A stretch of 64,000 nucleotides of DNA from Pseudomonadota bacterium (GTDB lineage Bacteria; Desulfobacterota; Desulfarculia; Desulfarculales; Desulfarculaceae). The stretch is from the NCBI GenBank assembly GCA_018902755.1, contig JAHIQI010000046.1:110225-174224 (forward strand), read 5' to 3'. The notes under the pieces were generated by a model that did no database searches, was not told where the DNA came from, and saw only the letters and a program-made list of their open reading frames with translations. Position numbers and translations under genes: made by a program. This document shows positions 41,482 through 50,557 of the stretch, one piece after another. Within the stretch, counting starts at the first letter, position 1. Every line of letters starts with the position of its first letter.

Positions 41482-41901
41482 TTAGAGGGAGTCAGAGCCA
41501 TTACCAGGCTCGGCTCCCTCGTTATTTTCATCGTTCGAGTTAATTATTTCGTCTGCCTGTGTTTTGAGGCGATACTCCCCGACGTCTACACGCTTGAGGG
41601 TTCCACCATTGCTTGCCTTGCGGGCCAGGGTGCTTCGTATCGTGTTGATATACTGGTCATCATGGGCGGGTAATCCCTGTAGGGCCAGCCTATCTCGCAC
41701 CGCGTCTATGTTTAACACTTCGCCAGTTTTAAACACCTCGTCGATGGCTGCCGCCCAGCCGCTTGCTTTCTGTTGCGTATCCTGATCGGATGTTTCTCCA
41801 CGATACGCTGCGAGTGCCCGTTGGCACCGGGCCGCCTCACTAAGATAGTATTTTATCTCGGCCTCTAACATTGCTTCTATGTCGTGTTTTCCCGTGGGCA
41901 T
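41482..41901 (-). CDS. Transposon passenger protein, possible winged-helix
   Basis: The 139-aa protein has a helical start (MPTGKHDIEAMLEAEIKYYL) and a C-terminal part (AVRDRLALQGLPAHDDQYIN then GGTLKRVDVGEYRL) that reads like a winged-helix DNA-binding domain. The last ~25 residues are acidic. GGGAGGG precedes the ATG at 41901; the frame extends upstream but without a ribosome site. The tRNA follows 8 bp after its stop. Family not recognised. Confidence 0.6.
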   Translation of the reverse strand: MPTGKHDIEAMLEAEIKYYLSEAARCQRALAAYRGETSDQDTQQKASGWAAAIDEVFKTGEVLNIDAVRDRLALQGLPAHDDQYINTIRSTLARKASNGGTLKRVDVGEYRLKTQADEIINSNDENNEGAEPGNGSDSL

Positions 41902-42081
41902 CTTCACCCTCCCAAAGTTATAGATGGAGTATATAGGTGTATCGCCATGTTTGTCAAACAGTTTTTCTGTATGGCGCGACAGAGCAACGCGTTTTACGCG
42001 CCTGCATTGGAACTTGTTGGGGAGAAGCGGACGCACTACCACCAGATATGGTGGTCAACGGTAGAATAGTGCCGCTGGGGC

Positions 42082-42321
42082 TTAGTTTGTTTTTGCCCAC
42101 CGCGCCTCGGCGGCTTTGCGGGCTATCTCGCTGCGCTGCTCAGGCGTGAGTTTCTCAGCGCGTATCTTGCCGCCCCTAAGACCGCCCTCTCGGGCGTGTG
42201 CGATAGCTGTGGCCTTGGCGGGGTCGATGGGCTCGGGCGGGGTTTCGTCGGTGGCGTTCTCCAAGATAGAGGCAGCCATTTGATTAAAGTCGCGTGGGCG
42301 TTTGTTCTTTTTCTCTGCCAT
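42082..42321 (-). CDS. Small basic KGG-like protein (transposon passenger)
   Basis: The 79-aa protein is basic at the ends and has AHAREGGLRGGKIRAEKLT then PEQRSEIARKAAEARW. This short Gly-Gly-Lys/basic repeat family is common in bacteria and resembles stress-response KGG or nucleic-acid-binding peptides. Its role is unknown. It starts 46 bp from the right inverted repeat. Confidence 0.65.
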   Translation of the reverse strand: MAEKKNKRPRDFNQMAASILENATDETPPEPIDPAKATAIAHAREGGLRGGKIRAEKLTPEQRSEIARKAAEARWAKTN

Positions 42322-42366
42322 GCCCTATTTTATAAGCAGGCACAGGCATAAGCAAGCTCATCTATT

Positions 42367-42385
42367 TTCAAACTGACCCACTACC
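42367..42385 (-). repeat. Right terminal inverted repeat of the transposon
   Basis: TTCAAACTGACCCACTACC is the exact reverse complement of 39243-39261. Confidence 0.95.
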
Positions 42386-42393
42386 GAACAAGC
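42386..42393. repeat. Target-site duplication, right copy
   Basis: GAACAAGC directly follows the right inverted repeat and matches 39235-39242. Confidence 0.92.
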
Positions 42394-42482
42394 CTGGCGG
42401 TTTGACTTTGCCCGCGGATTAGCGTATCTCTAAATCGTAAATAAGTTCTTAATCATGGGATGCTACCAGTAAGGAGACCTCG

Positions 42483-43706
42483 ATGCCTGAGGTGCACCTA
42501 GAGGAAAACCCCCAAAATATCACTTCAGCCCAGATGGTGGTGGCCATCCCTTCCTACAGGGAAGCCGAACTCATCGGATACCCCACCACCCAGGCCGCGC
42601 AAGGTCTCAAACGTTATTTCGGCGATAAACAGGGCGTTATCATCAACTGCGACAACAACTCCGACGACGGCACCAAGGAGGCCTTTTTCGCCGCAGACAC
42701 CGAGGATGTCCCCCAGATATACATCTCCACCCCTCCCGGGGTCCGGGGCAAGGGCAACAATTTTAAGAATCTTTTCCGCAAGGTGGTGGAACTGGGCGCC
42801 GAGGCGGTGGTGGTGGTGGACGCGGACCTCAAATCCATCACCCCCCAGTGGATCAAGCACCTGGGCGAACCGCTTTTCAATGACTTCGGCTACGTGGCTC
42901 CCCTGTACGTGCGACACAAATACGACGGCACCATAACCAACTCCATCGCCTATCCCCTCACCCGGGCCCTATACGGACGCCGGGTGCGCCAGCCCATCGG
43001 CGGCGACTTCGGCTTCAGCGGGGAGTTGGCCCGCATCTACCTGGCCAGCCACACCTGGTCCGAAGCGGTAAGCCAGTTCGGCATCGACATCTGGATGACC
43101 ACCCTGGCCATGAACAACAATGTGCCCATCTGTCAGGCCTTCATGGGCCGCCCCAAGATCCACAAGCCCAAGGACCCGGGCTCGGAACTGGGGCCCATGT
43201 TCAGCCAGGTGGTGGGCACCATCTTCGACCTGATGGTGCAGAGCGCCGGCTACTGGATGCGGGTGAAGTGGTCCAAGCCCACCTCCATCTACGGCTTCGG
43301 CCTAGGCGAGGTGGAGATGCCGCCCCCGGTGAAGGTGAGCCAGGACAAGCTGGCCGAGAACTTCCACAAGGGCATGGGCGTATACCGCGAGGCCTGGCAG
43401 CAGATCCTCACCGAGCCCATCTTCCGCAAGGTGGAGGAGGTGGCCAACCTGCCCGCCGAGCAGTTCGACTTCCCCACGCAGACCTGGGCCAAACTTCTGT
43501 TTGACTACGCAGGGGCATATAATAGAAAAGTAATGGATCCCCAACAACTGTTGGACTCGCTGATCCCGCTCTATTTCGGCAAGACCCTTTCTTACGTGCG
43601 CAAGACCGAGCGGATGAGCGTGCAGCAGGCCGAGGATTTCATCGAGAACGAGTGCATGGTTTTCGAGGAAACCAAGCCCTACCTGGTTGATCACTGGGTG
43701 GCCTAA
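42483..43706 (+). CDS. GT-A glycosyltransferase, glucosyl-3-phosphoglycerate/mannosylglycerate synthase-like
   Basis: The 407-aa protein has an N-terminal nucleotide-sugar domain with VVAIPSYRE, NCDNNSDDGTKEA and the DxD in VVVVDADLKS, then QPIGGDFGFSGE and FGIDIWMTTLAM, features shared with GT78/GT81 enzymes that make glycosylglycerates. A C-terminal helical region follows. The donor and acceptor are unknown; a compatible-solute or signalling-linked role is possible. AAGGAG lies before the ATG. A response regulator follows 19 bp later. Confidence 0.75.
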   Translation: MPEVHLEENPQNITSAQMVVAIPSYREAELIGYPTTQAAQGLKRYFGDKQGVIINCDNNSDDGTKEAFFAADTEDVPQIYISTPPGVRGKGNNFKNLFRKVVELGAEAVVVVDADLKSITPQWIKHLGEPLFNDFGYVAPLYVRHKYDGTITNSIAYPLTRALYGRRVRQPIGGDFGFSGELARIYLASHTWSEAVSQFGIDIWMTTLAMNNNVPICQAFMGRPKIHKPKDPGSELGPMFSQVVGTIFDLMVQSAGYWMRVKWSKPTSIYGFGLGEVEMPPPVKVSQDKLAENFHKGMGVYREAWQQILTEPIFRKVEEVANLPAEQFDFPTQTWAKLLFDYAGAYNRKVMDPQQLLDSLIPLYFGKTLSYVRKTERMSVQQAEDFIENECMVFEETKPYLVDHWVA

Positions 43707-43725
43707 ACGACCTGAAGGTGAAAGC

Positions 43726-44094
43726 ATGGCCAAGATACTGATCGTCGACGACGAAGAGCACATCCGCTTTCTCTACTCCGAAGAGTTGGCCGACGAGGGC
43801 TACGAAGTGGCCACCGCCGACAGCGGCTTCCAGCTCTTGGAGCGCATCGAGAAAGAAAAGCCGGACCTGGTGGTTTTGGATATCAAGATGGTGGACTACA
43901 ACGGGCTGGACCTGTTGCAGGACATCCGCAACAAGTACTATGACCTCCCAGTGATTCTCTGCACTGCTTACGACACCTTCAAGGAGGACATGAAGTCCAT
44001 CGCCGCGGACTTCTACGTCATCAAGTCCTTTGATCTGACCGAGCTCAAGAACAAGATCAAGATGGCCTTGGAGACCAAACTCCCCGGAGAGTAG
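43726..44094 (+). CDS. Single-domain response regulator (CheY-like)
   Basis: The 122-aa receiver has acidic pocket DDEEHIR (residues 8-14), the phospho-acceptor Asp in LVVLDIKM (about residue 51) and Lys in FYVIKSFD. It has no output domain. It is co-transcribed with the glycosyltransferase, so its target may be that enzyme or a distant kinase. GAAGGTGAAA precedes the ATG. A terminator follows. Confidence 0.9.
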   Translation: MAKILIVDDEEHIRFLYSEELADEGYEVATADSGFQLLERIEKEKPDLVVLDIKMVDYNGLDLLQDIRNKYYDLPVILCTAYDTFKEDMKSIAADFYVIKSFDLTELKNKIKMALETKLPGE

Positions 44095-44114
44095 GCCCGC
44101 CCACCTGCCAAAAC

Positions 44115-44150
44115 AAACCGCCCCCGGAAGCTCCGGCGGGCGGTTTTCTT
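44115..44150 (+). terminator. Intrinsic terminator after the response regulator
   Basis: A ~14-bp stem with one bulge (AAACCGCCC..CCGGA with TCCGG.CGGGCGGTTT) is followed by TTTTCTTT. Confidence 0.85.
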
Positions 44151-44164
44151 TGGGGCCTTACGGG

Positions 44165-44530
44165 CTAGTGGCGAGTGGCGCTGAGTTCGTCCCTTAGCCA
44201 GGCCTCGATCTCGGGAGTGAGGCCGTATACGCCCTTGTGCCCGCCCCAGGCCTGCTGGAAGTGATCGCGCAGATCCTCGGGCAAGGGAATCACGGCCAGT
44301 TCTTCGGCCCCGTTGATGTCCCGGCGCACGAAGTGCAACACCGGCCCGTTTTCCCAGGAATAGACCACAAAGTAGTAGGACTGGTCATCGGCCGAGCGCA
44401 CCATGCGCACCCCGTGGTTCCAGCCGTTGCCCCACTCCAAATATAGCGACACGGCCTTTTCCGGGGTCATCTCCCAGTCGATCTCGTTGATCAGGTGCTG
44501 GTCGCCGCGAATATCTTCAAGGGTCAGCAT
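44165..44530 (-). CDS. DVU0772-family protein
   Basis: The 121-aa protein begins MLTLEDIRGDQHLINEIDWE and has MTPEKAVSLYLEWGNGW, DDQSYYFVVYSWE and GVYGLTPEIEAWL. These blocks match the DVU0772 family of sulfate reducers, whose function is unknown. GGAGGAGG precedes ATG 44530; a longer frame by six codons is possible. It lies alone on the minus strand. Confidence 0.8.
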   Translation of the reverse strand: MLTLEDIRGDQHLINEIDWEMTPEKAVSLYLEWGNGWNHGVRMVRSADDQSYYFVVYSWENGPVLHFVRRDINGAEELAVIPLPEDLRDHFQQAWGGHKGVYGLTPEIEAWLRDELSATRH

Positions 44531-44656
44531 CGTCGCCTCCTCCGTCAATAATAGTTCCTATTTTTATTATAAGGCATGTACGGACAAAGGCAAGGGCTCC
44601 GCGCGGTCTGGAGCCACTTACAGGACGATACTCTTTAAGGCTGAATTAACGGTTGG

Positions 44657-45736
44657 TTACTGCTTGACGTGGGTGAACATGAAGAGTCCCACCAGGCCGA
44701 AAAACAGGTTGGGCAGCCAGGCAGTAATCAAGGGCGGCAGAATACCGGAGTAGCCGAATATGGTCTTCACGTAGCTGAAACCCACCCAGTAGAACAGGGC
44801 CACCCCCAGGCCGATGATGATGGCGGCCGGCAAAAAGCGGCCCTTTTCCTTGAACATGGCCAGAGGTATGCCGATAAGGGCCATGATCAGGCACACGAAG
44901 GGGAAGGAGAGCTTGGCCTGCATGTCCACCCGCTGGCGGATGGGGTCGAAGCCCTGGCCTTCCAGCTTGGCCACGTAGCGGGCCAACTCGCCCAGGCTCA
45001 TCTCCTCGCTGGGCTTGCTCATCTGGCTGAAGTCGGAAGGCTTCTCCGGCAGGGTCATTTCCAGCTGCTTGAATATCTGGGCGCTGTATCCCCCTCCGGG
45101 CAGGCGGCGCTGGTACAGGCCGTTGAAGAACACCCACTTGCCGCCCAGGTAGCGGGCCCGCTCGGCGTCGATGCGCTCGGTGAGGGTGAACTCCGGCCCG
45201 AAGCGGTAGCAGGTGACCTTGGACAGGCTCTGGCTGTCGGGCAGGTACACCCCCACCTGGTAGATGGAGTTCTGCCCCTTGAACCAGAAATGCTCGGTCT
45301 GGTACAGCTTGCCCGGCTGCTTCTCCACCCGCACGTTCCAGATGTAGTTGGTGCGGGACTTGGTGATGGGCAGCACCACCTCGTTGATCAAGGCCACCCC
45401 CAGGGCCAGGACCATGGCCAGCAATATGATGGGCAGGCTGAAGCGAAATATGCTGATCCCGCTGGACTTGACCGCCACGATCTCGTTCTTTTTGGCCATG
45501 AGCCCCAGGGAGAGGATGCTGGCCATGAGGATGGCCATGGGGATCATCAGGGCGGTGATCTCCGGCACCTGGAGCAGGAAATAGCTGAACATGGCCGAGC
45601 CGGGCACCCCGGCCTCCATGAAGTTGTCCACCTTTTCGATGAAATCGAACAGGGTGAAGATGGCCACGAAGCCGACCACCAGAAAGCCGAAAAGCTTCAG
45701 GAACTCGCGGGCCACGTATAGGGCGAGGATGCGCAC
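44657..45736 (-). CDS. lptG: LptG, LPS export permease
   Basis: The 359-aa protein has the six-helix plus periplasmic jellyroll layout of LptF/LptG (FLVVGFVAIFTLFDFIEKVD start, PMAILMASILSLGLMAKKNEIVAVKSSG coupling region). With LptF and LptB it pulls LPS from the inner membrane. The GTG start adjoins the lptF stop directly. The end is complete. Confidence 0.9.
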   Translation of the reverse strand: MRILALYVAREFLKLFGFLVVGFVAIFTLFDFIEKVDNFMEAGVPGSAMFSYFLLQVPEITALMIPMAILMASILSLGLMAKKNEIVAVKSSGISIFRFSLPIILLAMVLALGVALINEVVLPITKSRTNYIWNVRVEKQPGKLYQTEHFWFKGQNSIYQVGVYLPDSQSLSKVTCYRFGPEFTLTERIDAERARYLGGKWVFFNGLYQRRLPGGGYSAQIFKQLEMTLPEKPSDFSQMSKPSEEMSLGELARYVAKLEGQGFDPIRQRVDMQAKLSFPFVCLIMALIGIPLAMFKEKGRFLPAAIIIGLGVALFYWVGFSYVKTIFGYSGILPPLITAWLPNLFFGLVGLFMFTHVKQ

Positions 45737-46924
45737 CTAGACCTCCGAGGCTCCGCGCCGGCCCATGCCCCGCAGGCGGCGGAGAAGGTCCGGCAAACGG
45801 TCCACCTTGTCCAGCAGGGGGATGGGGGCCTCGTTGAGGGCCTGGCGGAACATCAACAGGCCCACCAAGGAGAAGACGATGTTGGGCACCCACATGCCCA
45901 CGATGGGCGGGTAGTAGCCTCCCTCGCCAAAGGACCAGGCCGCAGACAAGAGCAGGTAATAGGCCAAGAACACCACCAGGGCCACGGCCACCCCCCAGGA
46001 GCGCCCGCTCTTGGAGCCTATGCCCAGGGGCAGGCCGATGAGGGCCATGACCAGGCAGGCGAAGGGCAGGCTGAACTTCTTCTGAAGCTCCATGTCCAGC
46101 AGGTAGTAGCGCTTGGAGTCCGGGGCCACCTTGGACATGGCGGCCAAAAGCTCGGAGACGTACATCTCCTTTTCGTGCTTTTCCTTGCGCTGCCTGGCCA
46201 CGAAGGCTCCGGCGTCCAGGGTGACGTCGTAGGTCTCGAAGCCGGCCGTCTGGGGCGAGCGGCGGGCCGGATCCACCGCGTAGATGCCGCCCTCGTACAA
46301 GCGCAAGGTGAGCTTGCCGCCCTTGGCCGGGAAGAACTTGCCCCGCTTGGCCACGATGGTGTGCTGTTTCTTGGGGTCGCGCTGGTCCACGATGAACACG
46401 TCTTTGAGCACCCCGCCGCCGGGCAGCTTGTCGATGTAGATGAGCAGGTTGGGGAAGGTGTCGATGAACGCGCCCTCCTTGAGGGCCAGCTCCGCCTGGT
46501 GGGAGGCCACCTGGTAGATGAGGTTCTCGAAGCGGTTGTTGCCCCAGGGCAGGGCCCACATGGCCAGGGCGCTGGTCACCAGCCAGGAGAACAGGGCCAG
46601 GGCGGCCACCGGGGGCAAAAGCTTGGCCAGGCTCACCCCGGCGGCCTTGAGCGCCACCACCTCATTGTCCGAGGTAAGGCGCAAGAAGGCGATGAGCACC
46701 CCCAGCAGAGTGGCCATGGGGATGGTGAACACCAGGAAATATGGCATGGTGTACATGAGCAGGCGGCCCACCACGTCCAGCCCCACCCCACGGCTCACCA
46801 CCAGGTCGGTGAGCTCCATGATCTTGGCCATGAGCAGCACGAAGGTGAACACACCCAGGCTCACGAAGTAGGGCGAAAGCATCTCAAAAAGGAGATATCG
46901 GTGGATTATCCTTGCCTTGAACAT
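45737..46924 (-). CDS. lptF: LptF, LPS export permease
   Basis: The 395-aa protein has the LptF/G signature (LMAKIMELTDLVVSRG, FTIPMATLLGVLIAFLRL, TSDNEVVALKAAGVS) and six membrane helices flanking a periplasmic domain. It is the partner of LptG. It is divergent from dgt, with 47 bp between them. The ABC subunit LptB and the bridge LptA/C are not in the window. Confidence 0.9.
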   Translation of the reverse strand: MFKARIIHRYLLFEMLSPYFVSLGVFTFVLLMAKIMELTDLVVSRGVGLDVVGRLLMYTMPYFLVFTIPMATLLGVLIAFLRLTSDNEVVALKAAGVSLAKLLPPVAALALFSWLVTSALAMWALPWGNNRFENLIYQVASHQAELALKEGAFIDTFPNLLIYIDKLPGGGVLKDVFIVDQRDPKKQHTIVAKRGKFFPAKGGKLTLRLYEGGIYAVDPARRSPQTAGFETYDVTLDAGAFVARQRKEKHEKEMYVSELLAAMSKVAPDSKRYYLLDMELQKKFSLPFACLVMALIGLPLGIGSKSGRSWGVAVALVVFLAYYLLLSAAWSFGEGGYYPPIVGMWVPNIVFSLVGLLMFRQALNEAPIPLLDKVDRLPDLLRRLRGMGRRGASEV

Positions 46925-46971
46925 GGATGGGAGTCTAAAGGTTGGAGGTGGGTTTGTAAAGGAGAGTGGTG

Positions 46972-48024
46972 ATGAACCTCAGAATGCAACGCGAGGCCCT
47001 GGAGGAGCAGATACTTAGCCCCCATGCCACCCGCTCCGCGGCCAGCAAGGGACGCCAGCGGCCCGAGCGCGAGGACCCCCTGCGCCCGGCCTTTCAGCAC
47101 GACCGCGACCGCATCCTCTACTGCAAGGCTTTCCGCCGCCTTAAGCACAAGACCCAGGTTTTTTTGGCCCCCACGGGCGACCATTACCGCACCAGGCTCA
47201 CCCACACCCTGGAGGTGACCCAGATAGCCCGCACCATGGCGCGGGCCCTGAGGCTAAATGAGGACCTCACAGAGGCCATCGCCATGGGCCACGACCTGGG
47301 GCACACCCCCTTCGGCCACGCCGGCGAATCGGTGTTGAACGGCGTCTTGCCCGGCGGCTTCAAGCACCACCAGCAATCGCTGCGGGTGGTGGAGCTGCTC
47401 GAAAAAAACGGCAAGGGCCTGAACCTGACCTTCGAGGTGCGCCAGGGCATCGCCGGGCACTCCAAGGGCAAGGGGCCCTTTTTGCCCAAGCGGGGGGAAA
47501 AAACCAAGCTGACCCTGGAGGGCCAGCTGGTGCGCGCCGCCGACGTCATGGCCTACATAGCCCACGACACCGAGGACGCCATCCGGGGCGGGGTCTTGAA
47601 GCGCAGCCAGCTGCCCAAGCCGGTGGTCAAGGTCTTGGGCGCCACCCTGAGCCGCCAGATAAACACCATGGTCAGCGACCTGATCAACCAGAGCGCCGCC
47701 GCCGGGGGCGGGGTCTTGGCCATGCGCGCGGAGGTGGAAGAGGCCATGAAGGGCCTGCGCGAATTCCTCTACCAGCGGGTCTACGAGAACATGGAGGTGC
47801 ACGAGGACTTCATCAAGGCCTCCAAGGTGGTCACCGAGCTGTTCGAGATGCTTTGCAACCCCAAGTACAACCACACCTACCGGGAATACCTGGGCAACAC
47901 CCCGCCCGCCGAATTGGCCGAGCGCCAGCGGGCCGCGGCCGACTACATCGCGGGCATGACCGACCGCTACGCCCTGAACATGTACCACAGCGTGTTTCTG
48001 CCCCACCCCTGGGGGAGGATGTAG
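46972..48024 (+). CDS. dgt: dGTP triphosphohydrolase (HD domain)
   Basis: The 350-aa protein has the HD motif in HTLEVTQIARTMARAL and AMGHDLGHTPFGHAGE, with KAFRRLKHKTQVF before it. dGTPases remove triphosphate from dGTP and some deplete dNTPs during phage infection. GGAGAG lies 5 bp before the ATG at 46972. It is convergent with the pentapeptide-channel gene. Confidence 0.9.
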   Translation: MNLRMQREALEEQILSPHATRSAASKGRQRPEREDPLRPAFQHDRDRILYCKAFRRLKHKTQVFLAPTGDHYRTRLTHTLEVTQIARTMARALRLNEDLTEAIAMGHDLGHTPFGHAGESVLNGVLPGGFKHHQQSLRVVELLEKNGKGLNLTFEVRQGIAGHSKGKGPFLPKRGEKTKLTLEGQLVRAADVMAYIAHDTEDAIRGGVLKRSQLPKPVVKVLGATLSRQINTMVSDLINQSAAAGGGVLAMRAEVEEAMKGLREFLYQRVYENMEVHEDFIKASKVVTELFEMLCNPKYNHTYREYLGNTPPAELAERQRAAADYIAGMTDRYALNMYHSVFLPHPWGRM

Positions 48025-48056
48025 GTGACAGGTATGTGTCGACAAAGTTAAAAGTT

Positions 48057-49442
48057 CTATCTTTTAAATCTACGCCGCAGAGCCAAAATAAAAAAAGCAA
48101 AGAATGTAGTCCCCAGGAAAGTCTCAAGAAACGACACCCACCTAGCTCCTGGGCCAATCGGGTGTATAAACTGCTGCCCAATTTTCAGGGGTAAAATATT
48201 TTGAAGGGAATACAAGAAATAATCATACCAGGATAACACGGGTGCAAAGGTTTTAAATTCAGGAGACCATCCATTAGGCACGAAGTGATCGCTAATAGTA
48301 AAATAAACACTAGAAAATAAAACAAGGAGAACTAGCCAAAGAAGGGTACGGCCATATCTCTCGCCATATCCATTTACCATTTTATATAACCACAATGTTG
48401 AAGCACGAAAAAACCGCTGGATTCTCAGATGTAGGTTGTTTTCAACATAATTTTTGCAATCGTCAAGAGCACACATACGCTTCATTTCCATAGAGCAGAA
48501 ATGAAAATCTCCAGCGGTGATAGGGTCTCGCATGCTTTCTAACGACTGTTTTAGCTGCAAGCCCAGTATTTCGATATCTCCTGGCGTTAATTTACGTTCA
48601 AGCTTAACTTGCTCAACAGGCTCCCCGCTTTGGTTGCAGGTATTTTGGTCTTTTGACCTATATTTTCTCAGCAACAACTCGTCAAACATAATGCGTGGCT
48701 GCCGGAATCGCATTATTCCTTGAGCTTTTCTTCTATATTTCTTTTTACTTTCCAGACCTCCTCCCCATTTACAGTCAATAAATCTTGTTCTATTTATTTT
48801 GGAATCAATGAAAGACACATTGCTTAAATCTATACTTTGAAACCTTGTATTTGAAAGATCATTTCGGCGTATCAGTGTTGGCCCGCTAAAAATAGTTTTA
48901 TTAAATATTAACCAAGGTGCGCCAACCTCAAATGGACCTCCCTCTAGCCCCGAATAATCTAGAGCATCTTTTCGACTAGTCTTAAGCTGTGTAAAAAATG
49001 CCTCTCCTTTAAACGTCGCACTTTGAAAACCTGTTTTATCATCAAAGGTAGCGTGACTAAAATCCACTTTCCCATGAAATATCACTCTGTCGAATATAGC
49101 ACCTTTAATAAACCAAGCATGTCTAAAATTGATATCGTCGCCAAATTCTGCCCATCTAAAATTAGCTTTTCCAGTGCCGCTGGGACTAAACTCCCGTATG
49201 CCATTTTTCTTCCAATCAAATTTCCCTGGAAATTTAAACCCCCTAAAATCATAGCTGAGGTTTTTAATTATTTCTTTGAGCTTAACAATAAATACCTCTC
49301 TCAAGTTAACATCTTGTTCTTTCTCTCCAATGTCAGCATGAAAAATACACTTTCCATAGCCCGTAAGTGGTTCATGGGGGCAACTATATTCTTCATTGTT
49401 ACTAGAATTAGGAGGGTGCCAGTTGCACGCACGCTCAGACAT
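48057..49442 (-). CDS. Pentapeptide-repeat protein with zinc-finger-like head and two-helix channel-like tail
   Basis: The 461-aa protein has a Cys/His-rich start (CNWHPP...CPHEPL...CIFH), a middle of pentapeptide repeats (ANFRWAEF, VDFSHATFDDKTGFQSATF, TRFQSIDLSNVSF) and a C-terminal pair of membrane helices (LLWLVLLVLFSSVYFTIS and FLETFLGTTFFAFFILAL) around a loop resembling a two-helix ion channel pore. The gene is far more AT-rich than both neighbours and has low-GC codons, which suggests transfer. Such proteins may be ion-flux effectors; no partner is visible. Function unknown. Confidence 0.8.
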   Translation of the reverse strand: MSERACNWHPPNSSNNEEYSCPHEPLTGYGKCIFHADIGEKEQDVNLREVFIVKLKEIIKNLSYDFRGFKFPGKFDWKKNGIREFSPSGTGKANFRWAEFGDDINFRHAWFIKGAIFDRVIFHGKVDFSHATFDDKTGFQSATFKGEAFFTQLKTSRKDALDYSGLEGGPFEVGAPWLIFNKTIFSGPTLIRRNDLSNTRFQSIDLSNVSFIDSKINRTRFIDCKWGGGLESKKKYRRKAQGIMRFRQPRIMFDELLLRKYRSKDQNTCNQSGEPVEQVKLERKLTPGDIEILGLQLKQSLESMRDPITAGDFHFCSMEMKRMCALDDCKNYVENNLHLRIQRFFRASTLWLYKMVNGYGERYGRTLLWLVLLVLFSSVYFTISDHFVPNGWSPEFKTFAPVLSWYDYFLYSLQNILPLKIGQQFIHPIGPGARWVSFLETFLGTTFFAFFILALRRRFKR

Positions 49443-49566
49443 TGCTTTACCTCCCAGAAGTCAACGCCTACAAGCTAACAATTAATAATTTTATTAGTAA
49501 ATCATTTTAGCTTTTTTCTGCTGACGACAACCCGTTCATTTTATAGTCGTCATAACTTTACAAAAT

Positions 49567-50421
49567 TTACCCCAACAACTCCAGCGCCGTCCCCGCCGCC
49601 ACCTGCTCCCGCTCGCCGGTGGTCAGCGGCAAATCCTCGAACCACTCCCGGAAGAACACGGCGTCGCGCCAGGGGCAGTCGGTGCCGTAGAGCACCCGCT
49701 CCGGGCCCTTCTGGCGGATTATCTCCACCACGCGGCGCGGCTCCAAGAGCCCGGCCAGGTAGGAGATGTCGAAATACACGTTGTCCAGGGCGAGCAGCTC
49801 GCCCAACTCCTCCCAGCCGTAGAGGCTGCCCCCGTGGGCCGCGATGATCCTCAACTCCCGGTGGGCATGGGCCATGGCGGCTATCTGGTGGGGCTCGCAG
49901 CCGGAAAAGCCATAAAAACTAAGCACCTGCTGCAGGTGGGGCTTGGCGCGCATCAGGCCTTGGAAATGAATGGTGTCCAGAAGCACCGGCAGGCGCTCCC
50001 CGGCCAGGATGGCGAACAAGCCGGCCGCCTCGGGCTGCTCCAGTGAGAAATGCTGGATAAAGGGATGCAGTTTCACGCCCTTGAGGCCCATCTCCAGCAG
50101 GTCGGCCAGCTGGCGCTTGGGCTCGGCCTGGGGGTGCAGGGTGCCGAAGGGTATGACCTGGGGATGCTCGGCGGCCACCCGGCTCATCCAGCGGTTCAGC
50201 TCCCCCACCCGGTTCTTGGAGCCGGTGACCGGCAGGATCACGAAGCGGTCGGTGCCGGATCGCTCCATGGCCGCCAGCAGGGCCTCCACCGAGCCGCCGC
50301 CGTGCACCTGCCACTTGTGGGGGCTGGTGTCGGGCAGATCCTCGTCCAAAATGGCCAGGCGTTCGCCCAGGACCTCCAGGTCCTGGGGCAAAAAGGCGTG
50401 GGTGTGTACGTCGATGAGCAT
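49567..50421 (-). CDS. Amidohydrolase-family (TIM-barrel) metal-dependent hydrolase
   Basis: The 284-aa protein begins MLIDVHTHAFLPQ (HxH metal site) and has GVKLHPFIQHF, IIAAHGGSLYGWEE and LYGTDCPWRD, the pattern of amidohydrolase-2 decarboxylase/hydrolase enzymes. GGAG lies before ATG 50421; the frame continues upstream but starts there in relatives. It is divergent from leuS, with a 217-bp gap. Substrate unknown. Confidence 0.85.
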   Translation of the reverse strand: MLIDVHTHAFLPQDLEVLGERLAILDEDLPDTSPHKWQVHGGGSVEALLAAMERSGTDRFVILPVTGSKNRVGELNRWMSRVAAEHPQVIPFGTLHPQAEPKRQLADLLEMGLKGVKLHPFIQHFSLEQPEAAGLFAILAGERLPVLLDTIHFQGLMRAKPHLQQVLSFYGFSGCEPHQIAAMAHAHRELRIIAAHGGSLYGWEELGELLALDNVYFDISYLAGLLEPRRVVEIIRQKGPERVLYGTDCPWRDAVFFREWFEDLPLTTGEREQVAAGTALELLG

Positions 50422-50557
50422 ATTCAATCTCCAGGGCCGCGTGCTGAGCGACAATTCAACATCAGCGGCCAGCTTCATCCATGAAAGCGCCTCAGTCAAG
50501 CCCGGCGTAACCGGCAAGTTGGTTTACAGGTGCCTGACACTGTGGTAAAAACCGCCT

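Larger units (their letters stand above)
39243..42385. mobile_element. 3,143-bp IS1-like transposon carrying passenger genes and a tRNA
   Basis: The element has perfect 19-bp terminal inverted repeats and an intact 8-bp target duplication, so it is a complete and probably recent insertion. It carries one DDE transposase (minus), a plus-strand operon of three small genes (DUF3467-like, nuclease-like, DUF2283), and a minus-strand block of two small proteins and a class II tRNA. Its base composition is AT-richer than the flanks, and its codon use is unlike the host's. The insertion lies in the gap upstream of the PagL-like gene. Removing it restores CTGGAACAAGCCTGG. Passenger content is seen; function as cargo is inferred. 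Confidence 0.93.

Noticed and set aside
46972..49442. Two-gene anti-phage island of dGTPase and pentapeptide channel
   Set aside because: The genes are convergent, differ strongly in base composition and have no shared promoter; a joint system is not supported.
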